A stretch of DNA of 64,000 nt, from assembly GCA_030867875.1 (NCBI GenBank), contig JAOWCC010001751.1:24978369-25042368 (forward strand), written 5' to 3'. Made by a program: the position numbers and the translations under genes. A model generated the notes under the pieces. The model made no database searches, had not been told where the DNA came from, and saw only the letters and a list, made by a program, of their open reading frames with translations. The stretch comes from Actinernus sp. WN-2022 (taxonomy: Eukaryota; Cnidaria; Anthozoa; Actiniaria; Actinernidae). Shown here one piece after another: positions 57,579-64,000 of this stretch; position 1 is the stretch's first letter; every line of letters starts with the position of its first letter.

Positions 57579-60500
57579 CTGTAAATTGAAAATTGAATCA
57601 GATTTTTGGATGCGTAACGCAACTCGACTTATTTCATGCAATGCTTTGAGGTCGCGCAACACTACGATCTGTGATGTGACAACTGAATACAGATTTTTGG
57701 TGTAACCCAGCTTGACTGACATCACGCAATGCCTTGAGGTCACGCAACACAATACGATCCTGAATCAGATGTTTGGATGCGTAACGCAACTCGACTCATG
57801 TCGTACAATGCTTTGAGGTCACACAACACTACGATCTGTAAATTGAAAACTGAATCAGATTTTTGGATACGTAGCCCAGCTCGACTGGTGTCACGCAGCA
57901 CAACATCAAGAATCAGACAGATAAAATGAAATGACGTGAGAATTGAGTAAGCATCAAATTTAAAAACAAGGAATGACACATTTTTTAAATGCCCTCATTG
58001 TTTGTGTTTACATACGGGAACTCGGACTTGAGCGCGAAACAGTGTGACACCGTCATTTAATTTCCGTTACGCAGTCATAGGACCAAATAGATGTAAAGAT
58101 TTTACGGATCAGACGTTGCAGGAATTTCTCCACATTTAACGAGTGATTTTTTTCTGATTTTCAAGCTTTCTGTTCTTTCGCGTTTACGATCTCGACACGT
58201 ATCAGATTGCCAGTCTTGCTGGCAATCTAAAGCCCGATTTACACGGCAAACAATTTGAGCACGGCACCTCTAACTTGGGCACGGCATTCCTAACTTGAGC
58301 ACGGTACTCCTAACTTGGGCACGACACTCCAAACAGGCAGGTCTAGGCTACATTTTCACAGGTCTCGGCACCCCTAGATTTCCGGCACGCGTTTACACGA
58401 CAAAATAAGGGGTTCCGTGCCAAAATACTTGTCGTGTACACCGGGCTCTTAAATGTAAGATTTTTAAAGTGCCCATAGACCACGTACAAATGAACTCTCT
58501 AGACATTTCAGCACCCTCACCTTGGCTGCCCTCACGCCAGCGTCTATCTGGGCATACAACGAGTCTCCTCCTCCCATCTGACCGACATCCATCCAACATT
58601 CGATACCAGCCTCTCTCAGCCGCTTTCCAAGCTCCAGTGCGGTCTGCTGCATGTCCCACTGATAGGACAGGAAGACTGGCGGGAGGAGCTTGGCACTAGG
58701 ACCAGGAATGGTGGCAGGGAGTGGAATGGTTGGGACAGCCATAGCGTCTGTTATATCTGTCATTTTAGCAAACAAAAACGATTACTACAAGGCTTAAAAT
58801 ACCGAGCTAATAGACCAGTTCGCTGTTAATTCCGACATTTTGAAAGGGGTGCAAACATGGCGCGAAATACAGTGTTTGTATGGGAATCCGATGCCAAATA
58901 AAGTCCGTAAAATCGAATTTCTGAAATATTCTTCAGATACAAACTTAAGATACCAAGTAAAAGATTAACTGATCGAAATTCGAGGGATGTATAGCAGTGA
59001 TGGGAAGCGTGCAATCGTGTTCTCAGTTTTTCATACATTTGTCCGCGGGAAATTTACAGACAAATGTATGGAAAACTGAAAACACGATTGCACGCTTCCC
59101 AGCACAGCTACATCCCTCAAATTTTGAATAGTTAATCTTTTACCTGGCATCTTAAGTTTGCAGACAGTGAATACTGTATTTCAAAAATTCGATTTCACGG
59201 AAATTATTTGGCATCGGATTCCCATACAAACGCTTTATTTCGCGCCATGTTTGCACACCTTTCAAAATGTCGGAATTAACCGCGAACTGGTCTATTGAAA
59301 ACTATTAACCATTATATCATATTACAGTGGAACCCCGTTATAACGAAGTGCCAAGGAACCGGAAAAACAGGTTTGTTATGTCGAGGTTATTTTATAAACG
59401 ACTCCAGGTTCTAACGCTCTTCCAGCAAACGTTTTTGCCGGGCGGAGAAAACATGTTCGTTATATCGGGAACTTCGTCATAACTGTAAGATACATAGGCA
59501 AGCCTATGGGCGGAGCTCCAATTCTATCTGATCACGGCTAGTGAAATAAAATGTTATTATTATCAAAATGATAACTTGGTGAGAGAGAAACACCAGGATG
59601 GGGAAGAAGAGCTGAACAAAATGATTTCCGTAGTAAAAGAAGACGAAAATAACGATGTCATGGGTCGAACCCACGACCTTCCGAACTGGGAAGTCTTAAG
59701 TTGAGCGCGTTCGCTGCCCCGATGAGCTAGTGACATAATCGCTTAAAAGTGCTACAAATAGCAGCGATGGGTCAGGCGGTTGGACGGACGCGAATGGTCA
59801 TGAGCTCCACTATTATATATCGATTATTTTCTCTCATAAATACATTATGTCACTTAAAGTGCCACTACGACGAAAATTTACCATTTCGATTTGCCACGTT
59901 TTCAGTGTCAATAGGTCAATCAGTATTAGAAATATCCGAAATAGTAAAAAATATTCCATGTTAAACCACAACATTTTAGGAGAGTTTACCGGTAAAATCC
60001 TGTCCGCCATTACTGGTAGCCATTCTCAGTATTCAGCGGAAGTGATGTCATATATTTAATACGACAACCTCGTGGCGCGAAATAGTGTGCATAAAAAAGT
60101 AGCCAACCTCGCAAAGATAAATATAACTTTCTTCTTATGAAGACGTTTTTAGTAGAAATATGCCTCCAGGCGTTGTGTTCTACAGGCGAGCGTTAAGTGT
60201 ATGACATCACTTCCGCTGAATAAACCTTCGTTTAAAGCTGAACAAAGGGAACGGCCTCCGGTAATGGCGGACGTTTAGATTCAATATTCGGAGCTAAAAA
60301 ATAAGACTTCCTGTCGTATCGAAAAACAATTTGAACTGGTAATAATATATCAACTCTACTTTATGAATATGCAAAAACATTGATATGTCAAAATTTAATC
60401 GTATTTAGTGATTTAGCCAGGTCCTGGCTTTGATCAGCCTCTAATGTTGTTTCAGGTCCCGTTAGAAATTCAGCAAGATTGAAAATAAACCACGGTTTGG

Positions 60501-63500
60501 GAATAGGAAAGAAAGACATTGAATGTTACAAACGTACCTTGCTGTTTTACTGTGATTCCCTGATTACACATCCCGGCCACCCCGCAGTATTTAGCCGCCA
60601 GGTCTCCCCTTTCGACTTTATGGTGAACCAGAGCTCGCCCCAGGCTCTCGTAGGTGGCAGCCGAGGCCTCGATTTCAGTCCACCTTCGAAGAACACTGTA
60701 ACACTGCTCGTAGAGTTGAGTTTCTTCAGCCTCTATTTGCTCCAATTCAACTTCATCGAGATCTAAAGCTCGCCCCAAACCCTTCCACTGCGCGCCGGCA
60801 TCGCGCGCCAAGAGCACAAGGTCTTCGTGTGAGACGATTCCTGTCTTTAAAGCATGTTTTTCATTTGGGGAAGAGTGCGCAATTTCCTTGGGGTTAAATG
60901 TGGAATAGAAAGTAGATAAATTGATATAGTCGCAGTTAGTTTCCGTCGGGATAATTTCCAGCAACAAGGCTGCTGTTTTCGGGGATTGAATCCCAACCAG
61001 GAATAGAGAAGTATTTTGTATTGCAGAAAGAACATAGGGACAACGAATTTGCTGCCTGACTATTAAGCCTGGTCCTCACTAGCAACATAAGAATAAGCAC
61101 AAGCAACATAACGCAGACGCAGTAATGCATTGATCATTTATAGCAGTACTTGTTCTTCTCAAAGATGTGCTTACTGCGTATGCGTATGTTGCTTGTGCTT
61201 ATGCTTATGTCGTTAGTGAGGATTATAGGCTTTAGAATCCAACAATTCTTGTAATGCAGTCCCAATACAAGTCATGTGATATCACTACAAAACATTCAAG
61301 CTCGAGTAATCTATGCATTTCTCTCGGAATAACAAAGAAACATGGCTCAAGGGTTTAGTCAGCTTCTGTGTACTAAGATAACAAGGAGGAAAGCGAAGAA
61401 GGTTTATTGCCAGTTTTCTCATTACGAGACAGCCAATGTCTTCCATACATGGAGATAATTGTATCGGCTACGTTGAAGAATGCATATCTAGTAGATAAGT
61501 GTGTGAGAGAATCCGTGTCTTTATCTTTTGAGAAAACATGAGATTTTGCTAGAACTCAACAAAACACGTTCGCTTGAATAACGGATAACTATTAAAACAA
61601 TAGTATCAACATTAAAACAAATTAAGCAATAAAGTTGAAAATGTCCAAGTGTAAACGGGAACTGAAATGTTTTTCTCACCTCGTCAGCTTCATACCAGAC
61701 CTCCAGTCCCTCCACCTTTGGCCTCGAACCCTTTCCTAAGCATTTCCTACAAATCAATACTCTATCGGTAGTGATCGGCAGTAAGTGCAAGCAATCATCG
61801 TCACTGCACGACGGCAACTTGTGTTTGTAGCAAGGCTTCGGGGCCTCGAGGCACGACGGGCATATCACGCAGAACTCATAACGCATGTTACGCAACCAGG
61901 GACACTCGCGTGACATTTCACGCAAGGTTTGCTCAACAAAACTTCTGATGGACGCCGCTGGCTTAGCTGGGGGAGCGATAGCAGGTTCTTCAGCTGAATC
62001 TTGTGTCGTAATTGATCGAACGACGATCTTGATGAAGCGTTTACGGCAAATGAGTGCAAGTTCATAGTCGGCCGCTGTGCCGATAATGAACCTTGATGCA
62101 TTCTTGTAGAGATTTGGCTCCTGTCGACACCTGTTCTTCGAGCACCAAGAAATGAACTTTGAAATGAGCATCGAGTACAACCCATGTGGGACAAACCCAT
62201 CTTGAAAGTGCACATAGAAAGCACTGGGGTCGCTCGATGAAGGCTCTATATCAACAAGGCCTTCGGGTGAGGAGCTAAGCTGTGCAGGGACAAAATAGCG
62301 CTTGTCCTGTGAGTCCCCGTCTATATTGAACTTGGCTATGAGGCCGTAATGTTCCATCATGGCGAGAATGTCCTCCTGGGACTGACCGCTGTCTACATAT
62401 TCGCTGAACACGTGTTCTGCTAACACCATGTGAAGGATCCCGCTCTCCTCGAGCTCGCTCCAGTATTTTGCAAACATGGGATTCTAGTAGAAAAGAAACG
62501 CGAGTTTGTTAGAGCGCCACTTTTGAAAGACTCTCTGTTGACCGTTACGCTTTTCGTGACTCGAGCGAATTTCGTATATGAAATTCAGAACTTGAAAGCG
62601 TACAAACAATTCCGATCTAATTTAGTGTTGTTTTAGAATTCACAGAAGGTATGTAGCAATAGCTACAACCTCGCAAAGCATGACGGTCAACAGAGTCTCC
62701 AGTATAAAAGAGCCATGGCCAGACCACTGACACCTTCAGTTGTCACTCAGCCTTTGTGGAGTAAACATCTCTGTGATGCTCCGCTTGAGTGCTCCCTACT
62801 GATTGCTCATCGCGCGAAATTTAAATCAAGTACAGAAATGTTAAACTTCAGACTAAAGAGTTCGTAAACTACTATGTTCTCAATGAGAGCACCACACTGA
62901 TGGGTGATATTAAGTTATGGGAGGAATCAGCCCGAGACGGTTGAGAGCGGGTAGCTCCCAGTATAATAATAATAATTATTAACAATTATTCACCGAAGTG
63001 GAGGTGAATAGTGGTGGATATTTACCGAGCCGCTTCGACACTAAGGTGAATAATTGTTTTAGTATATACCACACTGCAGGTGAATAGCTAGCACCAAATA
63101 GTTCTTTTATTTTCTGTCAAATGGACAAAAACTCGCGCGAGATGATCGCTGCTTCGCTCGGAGGTGAATATGAAATCATATTCACTGTTTGAGTAGCCAA
63201 TCAGAGCGCGCGAAAAGTGATATTCACTGGTGTGGTATATACTAATAACAAATATTAAAGTGAGGGTAAAGAGGTTCATCGCTGCGGGGGGAGGGTGGGG
63301 CGAAGCAGCCTGGCTATTGTGGGCGGAGCTCCCGGTAAGAATAGTCATAAAATACCATTGGCAGTCATTAATGAACAACTATCTTGTCTAGTTTTAAACC
63401 TTTAAAATCTAGCATTCTATCAGGAGAGGACTAATATGCTCGCTTTCTTTCTTCACTGCTCTGCAGTTTGAATGTCAAGTTCCAAAGGCGTAACGAGAGG

Positions 63501-63788
63501 AGGAGCTAACCCTTTTATGCGTAGAATGCGTAGAATGGCTTGCTCCAGTTGACTCACCTGCTCGTCGAAGGGTCTGATTGTGATGAGTTTCTTGAACAGG
63601 TCTATGAGCCACTGAGACTGTAACACCACCGTTCCACCATGTTTGACTATCAAACCCAGGTCATGGTAGAAGTTCAGCAGTGCAGCCACCTCACTGTTCT
63701 CCTCGATGAAGCACACTTTGTTGATAATCCGTTCCAGGTCGGCTAGCGGTAGATGGTGGGTCGTTCTCTTTATAAGGGCTTCGACCAC
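57327..63788 (-). CDS. (Roc-)COR - Death - TIR protein (gene 2; 5' part beyond the window)
   Basis: Five minus-strand exons join in frame: 63788-63558, 62483-61680, 60886-60538, 58756-58521 and 57578-57327 (stop). Phases are 0, 0, 1 and 0. About 623 residues are covered: end of COR, COR with the Cys/His module, Death domain, proline-rich linker and TIR. Exons 1-3 are clearly paralogous to gene 1, and the second exon has the same length (804 bp). The Roc GTPase is expected upstream, beyond 64000. TIR domains act as adaptors or as NAD-cleaving enzymes. Joined to Death and ROCO this suggests an innate-immune or cell-death switch. The start of the Death exon is the least certain boundary. Confidence 0.85.
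57545..57905 (-). repeat. Tandem repeat of about 80-90 bp overlapping the last exon's acceptor
   Basis: Four copies and a partial fifth have 'gaggtc(a/g)c(g/a)caacac' at about 57556, 57647, 57735 and 57814. Each is followed by 'gatcctgaatcag' or 'gatctg(taaattga)' and 'tttttggat(g/a)cgta'. The first copy contains the true exon-intron junction. Confidence 0.85.
58204..58228. repeat. Perfect 10-bp stem hairpin
   Basis: AGATTGCCAG, 5-base loop TCTTG, CTGGCAATCT. It lies in the TIR intron beside a MITE. Confidence 0.8.
58229..58450. mobile_element. MITE with internal 'gcacggca' tandem
   Basis: Ends AAAGCCCGATTTACACG and its near complement ('cgtgtacaccgggctctt'). Inside are four copies of about 22 bp containing 'gcacggca(c/t)tcctaacttg'. 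A degenerate relative lies at 55190-55500. Confidence 0.7.
58521..58756 (-). CDS. Gene 2 exon: TIR domain, first half
   Basis: After acceptor 'aaaatgacag' a proline-rich linker (PTIPLPATIPGPSAKLL) leads to PPVFLSYQWDMQQTALELG, the first TIR strand and helix. Then comes GIECWMDVGQMGGGDSLYAQ with IDAGVRAAK. The WMDVGQ-GGGD stretch occupies the BB-loop position. The donor AAG|GTGAGG ends it in phase 0. Confidence 0.85.
58809..59296. mobile_element. 488-bp near-perfect palindromic MITE
   Basis: AATAGACCAGTTCGC at the left faces GCGAACTGGTCTATT at the right. The arms (over 200 bp) pair almost throughout ('cattttgaaagg', 'gcaaacatggcgcgaaat', 'gggaagcgtgcaatcgtgtt'). It lies in the intron between Death and TIR. 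Confidence 0.9.
59325..59485. mobile_element. Pogo/mariner-like MITE, 161 bp
   Basis: CAGTGGAACCCCGTTATAAC at the left and the complement-related 'cttcgtcataactg' at the right. TA flanks both sides. An extra 'gttcgttatatcggg' copy is internal. Confidence 0.75.
59655..59735 (-). mobile_element. tRNA-like SINE head
   Basis: On the minus strand TGTCACTAGCTCATCGGGGC (A box) and CGTGGGTTCGACCCATGA (B box) are present. The acceptor arms do not pair convincingly. A SINE is likelier than a functional tRNA. Confidence 0.55.
59854..60403. mobile_element. TTAA MITE (family 4), right end lost
   Basis: TTAA then AGTGCCACTACGACGAAAAT at the left, over 90% like 33262-33863 by eye. The right terminus is replaced by a SINE family B fragment. 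Confidence 0.85.
60404..60480 (+). mobile_element. 3' fragment of SINE family B
   Basis: 'agccaggtcctggctttgat' and 'caggtcccgttagaaatt' match the 3' end of 17692-17965. It directly abuts the truncated MITE. Confidence 0.75.
60538..60886 (-). CDS. Gene 2 exon: Death domain
   Basis: It contains AQWKGLGRALDLDEVELEQI, QLYEQCYSVLRRWTEIEAS and YESLGRALVHHKV, close to gene 1 exon H. The acceptor 'tttaaccccaag' at 60887 is a best guess; other AGs exist upstream. The donor G|GTACGT leaves phase 1, which fits the next exon. After the Death domain the text continues AGMCNQGITVKQQ into the TIR linker, where gene 1 stops. Confidence 0.8.
60887..61679. other. Intron of gene 2 between COR and Death exons
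   Basis: It contains the hairpin MITE at 61065-61232. Otherwise nothing is recognised. Confidence 0.6.
61065..61232. repeat. 168-bp hairpin MITE
   Basis: 'aagcctggtcctcactagca' and 'aataagcacaagcaacataa' are mirrored by 'atgttgcttgtgcttatgct' and 'cgttagtgaggattataggc'. Confidence 0.85.
61680..62483 (-). CDS. Gene 2 exon: COR with Cys/His module
   Basis: The 268 codons begin after 'tctactag' with NPMFAKYWSELEESG and contain MMEHYGLIAKF, RYFVPAQLSSSPEG and GFVPHGLYSMLISKF. The Cys/His stretch C-x2-C-x2-C-x6-C-x2-H-x4-C-x4-C-x-H repeats gene 1 exactly in spacing. A later C-x2-C pair is present here (ICRKC) but only partly in gene 1. Donor GAG|GTGAGA. Confidence 0.9.
62484..63557. other. Intron of gene 2 within the COR region
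   Basis: It contains the MITE at 62985-63250. No exon or RNA gene is recognised in the rest. Confidence 0.6.
62985..63250. mobile_element. MITE, family of 7786-8030
   Basis: TAGTATATACCACAC at 63060 faces GTGTGGTATATACTA ending 63244. A longer outer part has 'ttattcaccgaagtggaggt' and 'gaataattgttttag'. Confidence 0.85.
63558..63788 (-). CDS. Gene 2 exon: end of first COR part
   Basis: Acceptor '...tttaag' and donor CAG|GTGAGT bound 77 codons. Text includes LNFYHDLGLIVKHGGTVVLQ and SQWLIDLFKKLITI, matching the last part of gene 1 exon F (FYHDLRTIVKHGTTVVLQSQ). In gene 1 this is fused to the Roc exon. The upstream intron runs off the window. Confidence 0.9.
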
Positions 63789-64000
63789 CTTAAAGAGAAA
63801 ACAACGACTCCGTTTTAATGAAGGTAGCTAAGGTAAAGAAATACGGTGGCCCACAAGTATCACGGCAAAACTTTTAAGTGAACAACAAACAATAACAAAA
63901 ATAACGTTAACGTTAATTTTATTTCAGCCCCAAAAAATACCACCGCAAAGTTGGTGGGCGCCAAGGCAAAAGGTTGTGAACATCCAAGGCAAACGTTTGT
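63789..64000. other. Intron of gene 2 at the window edge
   Basis: No further coding segment is seen. A loose repeat 'ccaaggcaaa' occurs near 63962 and 63984. Confidence 0.6.

Overview
The window is animal nuclear DNA, most likely from a cnidarian (coral or sea anemone). It is AT-rich, its genes are split by GT-AG introns, and it is packed with MITEs, tRNA-derived SINEs, non-LTR (CR1/L2-like) and DIRS-like retrotransposon debris, hAT, PIF/Harbinger and mariner-like relics, and satellite arrays. No bacterial, phage or organellar organisation is visible. The species is inferred from gene and repeat style only.

Host genes. (1) Plus strand, 11802-25203: eight phase-consistent exons encode at least about 1,000 residues of a large signalling protein. 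Reading from the N-terminal side of the part present: an unrecognised region, an SH3 domain, a Roc GTPase (P-loop, switch II DFAGQ, THFDK), a COR domain carrying a Cys/His-rich knuckle, and a C-terminal Death domain. (2) Minus strand, from the right edge (63788) down to 57327: five exons of a paralogue whose Roc lies outside the window. They encode the end of COR, the same Cys/His module, a Death domain and then, unlike gene 1, a C-terminal TIR domain split over two exons that keeps a Cys-x-x-Glu motif where SARM1-type TIR NADases have their catalytic glutamate. The two genes converge and are separated by about 32 kb of repeats. (3) Plus strand, about 54493-55935: a compact gene for a 69-residue secreted peptide with eight cysteines, with a TATA box, a likely non-coding leader exon, one intron, one coding exon and poly(A) signals.

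Layout. 1-6 kb: end of a TTAA-flanked MITE and a 5.06-kb foldback element. 6-11.8 kb: non-coding repeats. 11.8-25.2 kb: gene 1, with introns full of MITEs and SINEs. 25-37 kb: palindromic MITEs, tandem repeats, a CR1/L2 tail and a broken non-LTR reverse transcriptase. 38.0-51.15 kb: a 13-kb structure whose two inverted arms each carry the same CTAG-rich satellite (about 15 and 26 higher-order units); its centre holds a broken DIRS-like retrotransposon that received a Harbinger element (TSD TTA), a hAT-like element (TSD CTCCATCG) and a TTAA MITE. 51-57 kb: mostly featureless, plus the peptide gene. 57.3-63.8 kb: gene 2.

How the genes may work together: both large genes join a Roc-COR GTPase switch to a Death domain, and one adds a probable TIR enzyme or adaptor. 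They look like paralogous innate-immune or cell-death switches, one likely signalling through SH3 and Death contacts, the other through Death plus TIR. That functional reading is inference; the domain calls rest on motifs seen in the translations.
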